Positions 43,865-53,058 of a DNA stretch of 64,000 bases are shown in pieces. The stretch is from Streptomyces sp. AC550_RSS872. Lineage in GTDB: Bacteria; Actinomycetota; Actinomycetes; Streptomycetales; Streptomycetaceae. Location: the NCBI RefSeq assembly GCF_019049285.1, contig NZ_JAGMUL010000026.1:358597-422596 (forward strand), written 5' to 3'. A program made the translations under genes and the position numbers. Position 1 is the first letter of the stretch; every line of letters starts with the position of its first letter. The notes below the pieces were generated by a model. The model was given only the letters and a program-made list of their open reading frames with translations. It made no database searches and was not told the DNA's origin.

Positions 43865-45099
43865 TCATAGGCGAACGACGACGAGAGCGATGTCGTCCCG
43901 GCTGCCGCCGGTGACGCCCAGATGTGCCAGTAGTCCGTCGGCGAGTTCTTCGACCGGGAGGGTGGTGCACCGGGCAAGGGCGTCGGTCAGTCGGCCCAGG
44001 CCTATGTCGATGTCTTCGTCACGGCGTTCAATGAGCCCGTGGTGTAGAGCACGAGGGTGTCCCCCGGGGTGTACGGCAACCCGGCCTGAGGACGGGGGAC
44101 ATGATCTGGTCGAGCACCCAGCGGTGGGTCGGTTGCCTGGTCCAACAGCTCGCAACTGCCGTCCAGATGGACGAGAATCGGCGGTGGGTGGCCGGCGTTG
44201 CTGTAGATGATGAGTCGGCTGCGTGGGTCGATGAGGACTTTGGCGACGGTGGTGGCCAATGCGCCGTCGACCGCCCGGGCGTACAGACCCAGTATCTCCA
44301 GGGCTTGTGCGGGGCTGGGAATGGCCCGGATGGCGGCACTCAGTGCGCTGCGCAGCATGCCCATGACTGCGGCGGCCTGCAAGCCGTGGCCGACGACGTC
44401 GCCGATGGCGATGGAATAGCGATCGGGCGGCAGATCGACTATGTCGTACCAGTCGCCGCACACGTTGAGCGACCCAAGGGCGGGCAGATAGCGAACGGCG
44501 ATGTCCCGGTGCCTGGCCAGGTCGGGCGAGCGGAGCATGACCTCCTGCAACGTGAGGACGACATCGTGTTCACGGGCATGCGCCTGGCGCAGTTGCTCGT
44601 TCAGCTGCTCGAGATCACGTGACCGGGCGTACACCTGAGCCGCGATCCCTGCCGTCCGAGTGCCAAGCGCCTGAGTGAGCTCACCCATGGCCGGCGAGCG
44701 CATGAACTCAGTGACGTCTTCGGCCCGCGCGATGATCCATTTCACCGACCCGTCCGACCCCAGGACCGGGCTGGACATCCCTGACCACCACCGCTCTTCG
44801 AGTTCACCCGGGCGACCGGCGACGGGAATGTCGAATCGCTGCGGAGCTACAGAATCGGGCTTCCTGGACGCCAGAACGCGCTGGAGCGAGGCGGCGAAGT
44901 CGCGCGCCATGTCCGGCGCGGCGGGCGTGTCGGGGAAGGCTTCCAATACGTGCCGCCCGACCAGCTCCCCGCCGGTCCTACCGGTCACCTGGAGATAAGC
45001 CCGGTTGGCATAGCGGATCACCAGGTCGGCGTCCAGCACCAAGTACGGGTTCGGCGCGGCGTCGAACAGCTCCTCAAAGTCGATCTCCGCTGTCGTCAC
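43865..45099 (-). pseudogene. PAS-PP2C (SpoIIE-type) phosphatase with a one-base frameshift
   Basis: The first 350 codons hold a PAS domain (LFDAAPNPYLVLDADLVIRY to about residue 125), a helical linker and a SpoIIE/RsbU-type PP2C domain (YLPALGSLNVCGDWYDIVDL, SIAIGDVVGHGLQAAAVMGM). At LVLYTTG near 44030-44040 one base is missing: the frame runs into SLNAVTKTST, while the expected ending GLIERRDEDIDIGLGRLTDA to DDIALVVVRL continues in the next frame to a stop at 43865. Such proteins dephosphorylate anti-sigma antagonists. The change may be a real mutation, a site of recoding, or a sequence error. Confidence 0.8.
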
Positions 45100-45533
45100 G
45101 CGCGTGACCTGCCGATCTCTACGGGCGCGACCGCTTTCATCTCCAACTTACGAGGCTTCCGCCAGGTGCGCCCATCGGGACGACCGCGGAATGATCACGA
45201 GCGGCCGACCAGGCAATGAGGTCATGGACGGTGGCTCGGGGCGTTCACAGGACGGAATTTCTTTCAGCGTCACAGGGGCGCTAAGGGGCCCGCGGAGAAG
45301 AGCCCTTCGGTCACGCTGAGGAGACATCCGGGCGCAGGAGGTTGGTGCGCCTCCCGCTGGAGGAAGAACGCTTCCCCCTCCACCGGGAGAAGGCGAAGCA
45401 GACCCACTCCGCCTGGTGGCCATGACCGACCTCATGGCCGCCGCTCCCGGCGAGGCAACCGTCCTCAGGCGTGACCCGACGCCACAGGATCAAACAGTAA
45501 TTTCAGAATGAAACGCCGGGAGAAAGCGGCCTC
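45100..45533. other. Intergenic region, no firm gene
   Basis: Promoter side of the PAS-PP2C gene, then unassigned sequence. A 26-codon frame at 45345-45425 (VRLPLEEERFPLHREKAKQT start) has AGGAGG three bases before a GTG, but it is too short and isolated to call. Confidence 0.35.
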
Positions 45534-45839
45534 TCAACAAGTCCTGCGGTACGGCAGATCCGGCAGGTACGTCTTCCAGTCCGCCTGGGACAGCCCACCT
45601 CCGGCGCGGTCACAGGCCTGCTCGATGAGGCGGGCCGGGGCGAGGGCGTACTTCTGTAGCGGCATGTGCTTGGCAGACGCGTACAGCGTGTCTCCGCCCG
45701 GGCTGAACGCGAGGGCAAACAGCGGGCCGCCCGGTGTGGGCAGCATGGAGCCCAGGGGCTGGCTGGACGGTATGTCCCAGAACGCCACCGGCCCGGCACT
45801 CGGATCCAGCGGACTCTCCGGACGTCCCGCCATCAACAC
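45534..45839 (-). pseudogene. C-terminal fragment of a WD40-repeat protein
   Basis: About 100 codons read FWDIPSSQPLGSMLPTPGGP then LFALAFSPGGDTLYASAKHM, one WD40 blade, followed by the characteristic tail LSQADWKTYLPDLPYRRTC found at the end of large Streptomyces WD40/nSTAND proteins. No N-terminal parts or start signal are present. Confidence 0.65.
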
Positions 45840-46148
45840 CCTCCCGGTGCCGCTTCCCCCGTGAACGCGGCGCTGCGGCCCGCGAAGCTACGCGCACCCG
45901 TGACGCAAGGGCAACCCCGATGCTCTCTCCTCAGCCAGCGCCGCAACCACCTGTCCCCGGCCTTCGGAGCAGCCATTGATCAGGGTGGCAAAACCGGCTC
46001 CTCATTCAATTCCGATGCCGCTGAACTCGATGACGCACAGTACCGGCCGGGCCACAGCCAGCCCGGCCGTATCCGCCAACGGGCCCCCAACCGGGGCCAT
46101 ATCGCCACGGACACCAGGGGTGGACGTGGTCGAAGGAGGAGACACAGC

Positions 46149-46700
46149 GTGGCTTCACGCACACGGAACCTGGCGCTCACCCTCGCGGTCGCCCTGATGG
46201 CCGGCCTCACCGCCACCGCCACCACGGCACCCGCGCAGGCCGCCAGCAGCTACAACTACCTGCTCTTCGACAAGAATCACAGCAACCAGACCAAGTCGAC
46301 GCTCACCCTGTACCGCTACATCGCGCAGAGCGACCGGACAGTCAAGCTCGACTCGTGGCGAGCCGGTTCCGGCTACACCAAGAACACCTGCGCCCGCGGC
46401 CAGGGCTGGCTGCCCAACGGTACGTACAAGATCCCCTGGTGGGACAAGAAGTACAACGGCAGCAAGATCAAGGGGTACGTGGTGCGGATTCCTGACACAA
46501 GGTGCTACAAGGGCACCCCGCGCGATGACCTCTTCATCCACAGCGAGATGACCCGCAATGGCGGCCAGGGATCCGCCGAGCCGTGGCGATGGAACGGCGC
46601 CTCCGACTACAAGTCGAACGGTTGCATCAAGCTCCGCCCCGCCGACATCAAGGAACTCTTCCGCTACGGCAAGCCCACCAAGCTGATCGTCACAAACTGA
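46149..46700 (+). CDS. Secreted L,D-transpeptidase-like protein
   Basis: 183 residues from GTG 46149, eight bases after AGGAGGA. A Sec signal ends near residue 32 (APAQAASS). The mature part has the YkuD-like catalytic arrangement DDLFIHSEMT (His131) and ASDYKSNGCIKLRPADIKEL (SNGC, Cys159), as in L,D-transpeptidases and the related DUF2778-type proteins. It is shorter than a typical Streptomyces L,D-transpeptidase and lacks an obvious wall-binding domain. Likely substrate is peptidoglycan, but the enzymatic role is inferred. A strong terminator follows. Confidence 0.75.
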   Translation: MASRTRNLALTLAVALMAGLTATATTAPAQAASSYNYLLFDKNHSNQTKSTLTLYRYIAQSDRTVKLDSWRAGSGYTKNTCARGQGWLPNGTYKIPWWDKKYNGSKIKGYVVRIPDTRCYKGTPRDDLFIHSEMTRNGGQGSAEPWRWNGASDYKSNGCIKLRPADIKELFRYGKPTKLIVTN

Positions 46701-47070
46701 CCCACCCACTGGACACCGGGCCCGAGCCGGGCCCGGTGTCCGCGTACAAGCGCATTCCAGAGACAGCTCGTCATGTCGGCGGTTCCATACGCTGCCCGCC
46801 GACGACGAGCGCGGCGGCGAGCACCGCGCCGGCGCCCGGGCGACCCGCCACCGCCCGCTGCGCCTGCTTGACCGATTGATCGGCCATCAGGTGGTGTACT
46901 GGGCGCACCGTCCTGCCGGCCTAGTAGGCGCCGCGCCCAACTGAGCCCCGTCACCATCGGGCGGCAGGGCGTGTCGTTGCAGACCGCCGTCTTCCGCAAC
47001 GATCTCGGGTGCGTCCAGGGGGGACGCTCCTTCTGCCGCGAGGTCGCTCAGAAGCCGCCTCGGTCAGGGG
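46701..47070. other. Convergent intergenic region
   Basis: After the terminator at 46711-46741 I see no gene, repeat or RNA in this stretch between the transpeptidase-like gene and the convergent GDSL hydrolase. Confidence 0.45.
46711..46741 (+). terminator. Strong terminator
   Basis: GGACACCGGGCCC and the matching GGGCCCGGTGTCC side form a 13-base-pair stem with loop GAGCC, 11 bases after the stop. Confidence 0.85.
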
Positions 47071-48297
47071 TCAGTTGAAGAGGGAGAGGTCGATGCATTC
47101 TGCAAGGGCGGCATAGCCCGCGTCACTGCCGTGGAGGTTGTCACCCATGTGCAGGTCGCTGCGGATGTGGGTGGGGTCGGCGGGGTCGCGCCAGACGGCG
47201 TCGAAGTCGAGTACGCCGTCGAAGATGCCGCTCGTGCGGATCCATGCGTTGATCTGCTCGCGCGCCTTGTCACCCTCGGCTGAGTACATTTCCGAGCTGC
47301 CGTAGGGGGCGATGGTCGCGGCGTGGACCTTCACGCCGTGCGCGCGGGCGCGTGCCGCCAGTTGGAGGTGGGCGGCGATGATGTCGTCGACGCCGACGGG
47401 TGAGCCGGGGAACATCGCGAGGAATCCGGCGGTCTCCTCGGTGCGGGGGGCGAAGGAGAAGACGAGGTCGTTGCCCACGGCGATCACCACGTGGCCGAGG
47501 CCGGGCGTGGCGAGGACGTCGCGGTCGAAGCGGGCGAGGGCGGCGGTGCCGATGCCGTCGGTGAGCATGCGGTTGCCGTTGATGCCCTGGCTGACCACAC
47601 AGACTGCCTGTCCGGCGCGGGCTGCCAGACGTTCGGCGAGCCTGTCCGTCCAGCGTCGGTCGGTACCGGGGGTGGATCCCATGCCATCGACTCGGGAATC
47701 GCCGATTACGGCGATGGCCCGGGTCGGCGTATCAGGCTGCACTTCCACGGCCGTGATCAGGGCTTGTGCCGGCAGGGGGGCGGCGTCGGCGGGCAGCGAC
47801 ACGAGGGCGGTCGCGTCGCCGGGGATGAGCCAGCCGAGCGTGTGGAAGGTCCCGTGGCAGGTTGCGGTGCCGACCTGGCCAGGCAGGTAGACGCTGATGG
47901 TCAGCCGAGACAGCGCGGCGGTCCGCAGACCGATGGGGTCACTGAGGATCGGTGCGCCCGCCGGCACGGTGGCGCTCGGCCGGCCGCTGAAGGTCACCGC
48001 GTGATCGCTTCCGTGCTGGATTCCGTCGTCGGTGTCCGTGATGGCGACACGGGCGGCGCCGATGGTCAGCGGTACGGTTCCGTACTCGTTGCTGATGCGG
48101 ATACGGATGCGGTGTCCGCCGCCTGTGATGCGGACGATCTGCCGCAGCGTCGCGTTCTCGAAGGGCTCGATGCAGCTGACGGAGTTGTTCGGTGCCTGCG
48201 GGGAGGCGCCCCAGGTGCGAACCCATGCAACTGGGGTGCCGGTGTGCGGTTCCGAACCTTCGGACCTGGAGGGGGTGGTGTCTATGGCGCTGTTCAC
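47071..48297 (-). CDS. SGNH/GDSL-family hydrolase
   Basis: 408 residues from GTG 48297. Residues 25-165 form a beta-sandwich lead module and 190-408 the SGNH domain: block I IAVIGDSRVDGMG (Ser in GDSR instead of the usual GDSL/I), block III VIAVGNDL, and block V DNLHGSDAGY with the catalytic Asp and His. No signal peptide is seen. Similar two-domain proteins are acyl esterases, some acting on polysaccharides. It stands alone, minus strand, upstream of the monooxygenase operon's end. Substrate unknown. Confidence 0.87.
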   Translation of the reverse strand: MNSAIDTTPSRSEGSEPHTGTPVAWVRTWGASPQAPNNSVSCIEPFENATLRQIVRITGGGHRIRIRISNEYGTVPLTIGAARVAITDTDDGIQHGSDHAVTFSGRPSATVPAGAPILSDPIGLRTAALSRLTISVYLPGQVGTATCHGTFHTLGWLIPGDATALVSLPADAAPLPAQALITAVEVQPDTPTRAIAVIGDSRVDGMGSTPGTDRRWTDRLAERLAARAGQAVCVVSQGINGNRMLTDGIGTAALARFDRDVLATPGLGHVVIAVGNDLVFSFAPRTEETAGFLAMFPGSPVGVDDIIAAHLQLAARARAHGVKVHAATIAPYGSSEMYSAEGDKAREQINAWIRTSGIFDGVLDFDAVWRDPADPTHIRSDLHMGDNLHGSDAGYAALAECIDLSLFN

Positions 48298-48514
48298 GGT
48301 CGCTGCCCTTCGGCTGTCGGGTATTACGGCGCTGCTTGAGGGTGTTGGTGCTCGACGAGTTCGATGTCAGGCGGCCTTACCTGATGCGGTGGAGGGGCCT
48401 TGGCCTCGTTCGCGCTCGTGCGCTTCACGACCGATGCTCCGGCGCAGGGGAGGTCGATCCGCAGAGAGTGAACGGCACCGCGTCTGGAACGGGGCCGGGG
48501 AGCCGCCGGTCGTT

Positions 48515-50038
48515 CTAGTTCTGCGGCGCGCCGAACCACTGGGCAGCCGCCTGCTCGAACGCGTCGCGATCCGGGGCGGGCTCGCTCGCCCAGGCCACGA
48601 CGCCGTCGGGCCGGATCAGCGCGGCACCCAGCCCGAGGTCGTTGTGCACCGGGCCGGCAGCGTAGTGGATCCGGCCTGCCCACCCCTTGGCCGCGACCTG
48701 TAGCGCACGGTCGGTGGTGAAGTCGAGCACGACTCCCTGTCCCTGGCGCAGCAGTTCGCCGAGGCGGCTGCCGTCCTCGAAGCGGAAGTCCGGGGCGGTG
48801 CAGCCGGTGAAGGGCTGTTCGCTGCCCAGGTCGTAGCGGTTGAACAGCCCCGACGTCTTTCGGTACACGTGGGTCGTGCCGTCGGTGGTCCGCATCAGAT
48901 CGTGGACGAGTTGACGCAGCGCGGGGGCATTGGGGCCCGGCTTCATGGTCGCGACCTGAGCGCGGGACCAGTCGAGCACAGCGGCGCCGACGGGGTGCCG
49001 CTCGGTCGTGTAGGTGTCGAGCAGGCCCTCGGGAGCGGAGCCGCGCACGGTGGCGGCGAGCTTCCACCCGAGGTTGACGGCGTCGCCGATGCCGAGGTTG
49101 AGGCCCTGGCCACCCAGGGGCGAGTGAATGTGTGCTGCGTCGCCGGCGAGCAGCACCCGGCCCTCGCGATACGTCGTCGTCTGCATCGCGCGGTCGGTGA
49201 AGCTGGAGGCGAGATGGACCTCGCTCAGCGTCACGTCGGTGCCGCTGATGCGGCGCAGGACGGTCTGGAGGTGTTCGCGGGCCAGCGGCTGGGAGCGGTC
49301 GAAGGCGCCGCCGTCGAAGTCCATCATGCCCAGGTGCCCTTCGAGGGGCGTACGCAGATACATGCCATTCGGCGTCAGGTTGAACCCGAGCGGCAGCTGC
49401 TCGGGTTCGGCGAAGGTGACCTTGGCGACGTAGCCGGTGAACAGTGGCTCGGTGCCCACGAATTCGAAGCCCGCGAGCTGACGTACGGCGCTACGCCCGC
49501 CGTCGCAGCCCACCAGCCAGCGCCCCTGGTACTCCTGGCCGCCTGCCGTGACCAGGACAGATTCGGTGTTCTGCGCCACGGCCGTGACAGGAGCATTCCG
49601 GATGATCTCGACTCCGAGCGCGGTGGCCCGCTCGGACAGCACCGATCCGACCGCTTCCAGGCTCGTCATGAACCCCTCCATCGCCGGGCTGGGCAGCCGA
49701 GACGGGAGGGCGGCCGTGTTGATGTCAGCCGCGTCGAGCGTCATGCCCGCGAAATGGCTCAGCTCACGGGGATCGGGCGCCTTGACCGCTTCCGGATCCG
49801 CGCCCACCTTCTGCGGGTTGACTCCCGAAGCCTGTGCCATCGCTTCCAGCAGGCCGCGGCGGTAGAACGTCTCGGCCGACCCGGCGTTCAGACCACGCAG
49901 CCCGAGCGGGAACGCCTTCAGGGGCGAGGTGAGTTCCGGGTCCCGCTCAAGAACCAGAACCGAGCAGCCGGACAGGGCCAGCTCGCCGGCCAGGAACAGA
50001 CCGACCGGTCCGCCGCCCGCGATCACGACGTCATGCAT
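48515..50038 (-). CDS. FAD-dependent aromatic monooxygenase (rifampin-monooxygenase-like)
   Basis: 507 residues. The FAD-binding fold starts DVVIAGGGPVGLFLAGELAL, with the DG motif in LVGCDGGRSAVRQLAG and the GD motif in VLLAGDAAHIHSPLGGQGLN. A C-terminal thioredoxin-like module (about 390-507) is present, as in group A hydroxylases of polyketides and antibiotics, including Rox-type rifampin monooxygenases. ATG 50038 follows a small inverted repeat AGAGG-TGT-CCTCT that overlaps its ribosome site. It is the second gene of an operon with the TetR regulator, so it is probably induced by an aromatic compound or antibiotic. Confidence 0.9.
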   Translation of the reverse strand: MHDVVIAGGGPVGLFLAGELALSGCSVLVLERDPELTSPLKAFPLGLRGLNAGSAETFYRRGLLEAMAQASGVNPQKVGADPEAVKAPDPRELSHFAGMTLDAADINTAALPSRLPSPAMEGFMTSLEAVGSVLSERATALGVEIIRNAPVTAVAQNTESVLVTAGGQEYQGRWLVGCDGGRSAVRQLAGFEFVGTEPLFTGYVAKVTFAEPEQLPLGFNLTPNGMYLRTPLEGHLGMMDFDGGAFDRSQPLAREHLQTVLRRISGTDVTLSEVHLASSFTDRAMQTTTYREGRVLLAGDAAHIHSPLGGQGLNLGIGDAVNLGWKLAATVRGSAPEGLLDTYTTERHPVGAAVLDWSRAQVATMKPGPNAPALRQLVHDLMRTTDGTTHVYRKTSGLFNRYDLGSEQPFTGCTAPDFRFEDGSRLGELLRQGQGVVLDFTTDRALQVAAKGWAGRIHYAAGPVHNDLGLGAALIRPDGVVAWASEPAPDRDAFEQAAAQWFGAPQN

Positions 50039-50093
50039 AAGAGGTGTCCTCTCGAGAAACGCACGATGGGGGCACCCGGCCAATTCGGCCGGG

Positions 50094-50789
50094 TCAGCTC
50101 AGGTGGGTGAGGCCGTCGAGGATGACGGCGATGCCGGTGAGGAACTGCTCGCGGTCGTCGTGCTCTCTCATCTGGCCGACGATGGCGTGCATGAACGGGT
50201 AAGCCTCCGGGTCGAGCCCCTGCCATGCCGTGGACGCCGCGTGCAAGAACTCGTCGCGATTCCCGTCGGGGTCGATCCCTGAGGTGTCCCCCTCGATGCG
50301 GGCGTTCTGGCTGACGGCTCCGAGGATGTAGTGCACGAGGGTCGAAGCCGCGTCGAACCAGGAGGCTCGCGGCACGCCCAGGGCGCCCACCTGCCCGCCG
50401 ATCCGCTCGAAGATCCCCACCGTCACCGGGCCGACCGGATTCCGGACGATCTGGAGGGTCAGCCGCGTGGCGAGCCACTGATGTGCGGCGATCGCGTCGA
50501 ACAGCGCCAGCGCGACGACACGGATCTCGTCCCCGGGCGTGGCCGCGGTCCCGGCGGGCCGGCTCGCCAGCGCCGCGCCGATCACGGTTTCCGTCGCCGT
50601 GTCGAGCAGCTCGTCACGGGTGCCCACGTGGTAGTAGATCGCCCCGGAACCGGTGGACAGCCGTTCGGTCAGTGCCCGGATGGTCAGCGCGCTCTCGCCG
50701 CCCGCATCGAGCATCTCGACCGCGGTGTCGATGATCTGCTCGCGGGAGAGCACCTGGTTGCGCCGCTGTGGTCGGCGTGCTCGCGTCAT
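50094..50789 (-). CDS. TetR/AcrR-family regulator
   Basis: 231 residues from ATG 50789 (CGAGG upstream). The helix-turn-helix lies at about 17-60 (TIRALTERLSTGSGAIYYHV, with the TetR-type GAIYYHVG recognition helix), followed by a C-terminal ligand domain of the TetR_C kind seen in tetracycline-type repressors. It precedes the FAD monooxygenase by 55 bases on the same strand, and two overlapping palindromes lie directly upstream. Divergently upstream is a broken second monooxygenase, so the original arrangement was probably a regulator between two target genes. Confidence 0.92.
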   Translation of the reverse strand: MTRARRPQRRNQVLSREQIIDTAVEMLDAGGESALTIRALTERLSTGSGAIYYHVGTRDELLDTATETVIGAALASRPAGTAATPGDEIRVVALALFDAIAAHQWLATRLTLQIVRNPVGPVTVGIFERIGGQVGALGVPRASWFDAASTLVHYILGAVSQNARIEGDTSGIDPDGNRDEFLHAASTAWQGLDPEAYPFMHAIVGQMREHDDREQFLTGIAVILDGLTHLS

Positions 50790-50805
50790 ACCTCGATGGT
50801 GGCAC

Positions 50806-50842
50806 ATTTGGTGCGGCGATCCAAATTGGTGCGGCGCACCAA
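50806..50842. promoter_or_regulatory. Pair of TetR operators
   Basis: Two neighbouring inverted repeats with related arms: ATTTGG-N9-CCAAAT (50806-50826) and TTGGTGC-GGC-GCACCAA (50826-50842), both containing TTGGTGCGGCG. Centres are 18 bases apart. They lie between the TetR start and the divergent monooxygenase remnant. Confidence 0.7.
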
Positions 50843-50926
50843 AAGTCGTACGGCCTCACTTTGGAACACTGCGCCAACGTGTTGGTCGGCCGGCACCGGC
50901 CGCAAGAGCAAGGGCAAGGGGTGTCA

Positions 50927-51325
50927 TGACTCACGTCACGATCTCGGGCCGGGCTCGGCGGACTCACGCCGGCCCGCGTCCTGCACGGCCATGGCATTCC
51001 TGTAGAGGTCTACGGGGCCGAAGCCTCACCCGAGGCACGGTCGCAGGGCGGGATGCTCGACATCCACGACTGCAACGGTCAGCTCGCCATCGAGGCGGCC
51101 GGACTCATGAAGGGGTTCCGCGCCATCGTTTTGGAGGGGCGCCAAGCGATGCGCGCTCTGGGACAGGACGGCCGTGTCCTGTTCAGGAAAAGTGACGACG
51201 GCACCGGCGCCGCAAGGGCCACTGGCGCACTGCTCGGCCACACGGTTCCAAGACTCGCTCCTCCGGTCCAGGAACGCGCCCGCATCCGCAGCGAGAAAGG
51301 CATTCGTTGGGCGGACGCCTCTTGA
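50927..51325 (+). pseudogene. TetX-like FAD monooxygenase remnant
   Basis: The start MTHVTISG is followed, after a two-base loss near 50948-50952, by GLGGLTPARVLHGHGIPVEV and SQGGMLDIHDCNGQLAIEAA in another frame, then AIVLEGRQAMRALGQDGRVL. These are the N-terminal landmarks of TetX-like FAD monooxygenases, including the QGGMLDIH signature. After DDGTG the sequence becomes unrelated and the rest (about 250 residues) is missing. Confidence 0.75.
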
Positions 51326-51363
51326 AGGCCGCGGCCTGACCAACCCTTCGTCACCGAACTCCG

Positions 51364-52062
51364 CTACTGGAGCTGCACGTTGCTGTGAACAAGGCGGAAT
51401 GCGGATGCCGGGTCCATGGCGCGTGTGACCGTCCGTCCTACGACGACATATGAGGCGCCCGCGGCAATCGCAGCCCTTGGCGTGCCGGGACGAGTGTGCT
51501 CACCAGGCGAGTCGCCAGGCAGAGCAACGCCGGGGGTGACAATCAAAGCATCGCCGCCCAGCAGTCCCCGCAAGGACGAGACTTCCTGCGGCGAGGCGAC
51601 CACGCCGTGGCAACCGGCTTGCTTGGCCAGGCCCGCCAACCGGAGTACCTGGCTCTCAGTAGAAACCCCGACACCGATGTCGGCGAGGTCGGAGTCGGTC
51701 ATGCTGGTGACGACGGTCAGAGCGAGGACGCGAAGCTCCGGGAAGTCGCGGGCCGCATCCACAGCGGCAGCCATGATGCCCGTGCCTCCCATGCTGTGTA
51801 CGGTCACCATGGAGACGCCGAGGGCTCCCGCCGCACGCACGGCACCGGCAACGGAGTTCGGGATCTCGAAGAGCTTGAGGTCCAGGAACACTTCCTTGCC
51901 CTGGGCGACAAGGTGCTTGATGAACTCCGGGCCGGCCGCTGTGAGGAGCTCCAGTCCGACTTTGTAGAAGCGGCACTCGCTGCCCAGCTGATCGACGATC
52001 TGTTGAGCGGCCGCGCGGTTGTCGCAGTCCAAGGCGACGATGATCTGACTGGTTGGCTCCAT
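51364..52062 (-). CDS. pyrF: Orotidine-5'-phosphate decarboxylase, short type
   Basis: 232 residues, the length and layout of the short (E. coli/Bacillus type) decarboxylase that makes UMP from OMP in pyrimidine synthesis. Actinobacteria normally have a longer, different PyrF in the pyrimidine operon, so this is probably an extra copy. Landmarks: IIVALDCDN (Asp11), YKVGLELL (Lys34), FLDLKLFEIPNSV and VVGRTVTRA (phosphate loop). The DxKxxD catalytic signature here is D61-L-K63-L-F-E66: the second Asp is Glu. No other pyrimidine gene is nearby. It may supply resistance or dosage for a nucleoside-related product, or have altered activity. Confidence 0.87.
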   Translation of the reverse strand: MEPTSQIIVALDCDNRAAAQQIVDQLGSECRFYKVGLELLTAAGPEFIKHLVAQGKEVFLDLKLFEIPNSVAGAVRAAGALGVSMVTVHSMGGTGIMAAAVDAARDFPELRVLALTVVTSMTDSDLADIGVGVSTESQVLRLAGLAKQAGCHGVVASPQEVSSLRGLLGGDALIVTPGVALPGDSPGEHTRPGTPRAAIAAGASYVVVGRTVTRAMDPASAFRLVHSNVQLQ

Positions 52063-52265
52063 GACGTCATTCTCCCTGGACGGTGGACCTCTGGTCGTTT
52101 CCTGTCACTTCGGGGCGTTGTCCACCGCCGGGCCCCGGGACCCCTCCCGTGGGTGAAGAGCCATCATGCGGGTACCGCCTCGAACGGGGCGCACCGGCGG
52201 ACACCGACCAGTGACCGTGCGCCCGCCGACCAGCCTGACGAGCCCACGCCCCGAGGAGACCAGCG

Positions 52266-53054
52266 ATGACCCTCTCCGCCAGCCTCGCGCGTGGTGTCGC
52301 GCCCACCACGCCCGGAACCCTGCACGCCCGGACGGTCACCGGCGAGCTCAGCGCGCCGCCCCGCCCGGGGCTCACGGTCCGCTTCGGGCGCGGTGAGAAA
52401 CCGGACGTGGACCTGGGGGTCGGCGTGGACGACCTCCGGGTGAGCCGGCGGCACGGCGAGCTGACGTACCGTCAAGGGCTGTGGTGGCTACGGAACACCG
52501 GACAGCAGCTCGTCCGGCTGCCGCGCGGCCGGATGATGCATCTCAGCACCGAGCCGATGCCGCTCGACACCGGCTACACCCCGCTGTTCGTGAAGGGCTC
52601 CGGCTACCGCGAGCACCTGGTGGAGCTGTACGTGGCGGGCCACGACGACCAGGGGCCGCTGTCGCGGCGGCGCGCCGAGACCATCCGGCCGGAGACCTGG
52701 GCGCTCAACGACGACGAGCGGCTGCTGCTGGTCGTCCTCGGCCAGCGCTATCTGCTGTACGAGGAGGACCCGCGTCCCCTGTCGTACGCCACGGCCGCCA
52801 AGCAGCTCGGCTACCTCCGCCCGGACGCGAAGTGGACGGAGCGCAGGATCGAGCATCGCATCGAGGCCGTACGCCACCGGCTGGACCGCACCGGCTTCCG
52901 GTATCCGCTGATCCACGACAAGTCCCAGGGCCGCCCGGGTGACAACAGCCTGCTGCACAACCTGATCAAGGGACTGGTGGAGTCCACGACGCTCGTACCG
53001 CCGGACCTCGACCTGATGGAGGACGACGCGGCCTGGCCCGACTCCGCGCCCTGA
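52266..53054 (+). CDS. FHA-domain protein
   Basis: 262 residues. The N-terminal half is a forkhead-associated domain with the phosphopeptide-binding signature VRFGRGEKPDVDLGVGVDDL then RVSRRHGELTY (Arg and Ser-Arg-Arg-His-Gly positions conserved). The C-terminal half (about 140-262) is helical with a possible winged-helix part. FHA domains read phosphothreonine made by Ser/Thr kinases; two such kinases follow within 4 kb. The gene is convergent with the membrane kinase, five bases apart. It is likely part of the same signalling set. Confidence 0.85.
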   Translation: MTLSASLARGVAPTTPGTLHARTVTGELSAPPRPGLTVRFGRGEKPDVDLGVGVDDLRVSRRHGELTYRQGLWWLRNTGQQLVRLPRGRMMHLSTEPMPLDTGYTPLFVKGSGYREHLVELYVAGHDDQGPLSRRRAETIRPETWALNDDERLLLVVLGQRYLLYEEDPRPLSYATAAKQLGYLRPDAKWTERRIEHRIEAVRHRLDRTGFRYPLIHDKSQGRPGDNSLLHNLIKGLVESTTLVPPDLDLMEDDAAWPDSAP

Positions 53055-53058
53055 GTCC

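Noticed and set aside
45345..45425. A 26-codon frame with a strong AGGAGG upstream
   Set aside because: Too short, isolated and without neighbours or homology I can recognise; kept only as a note.
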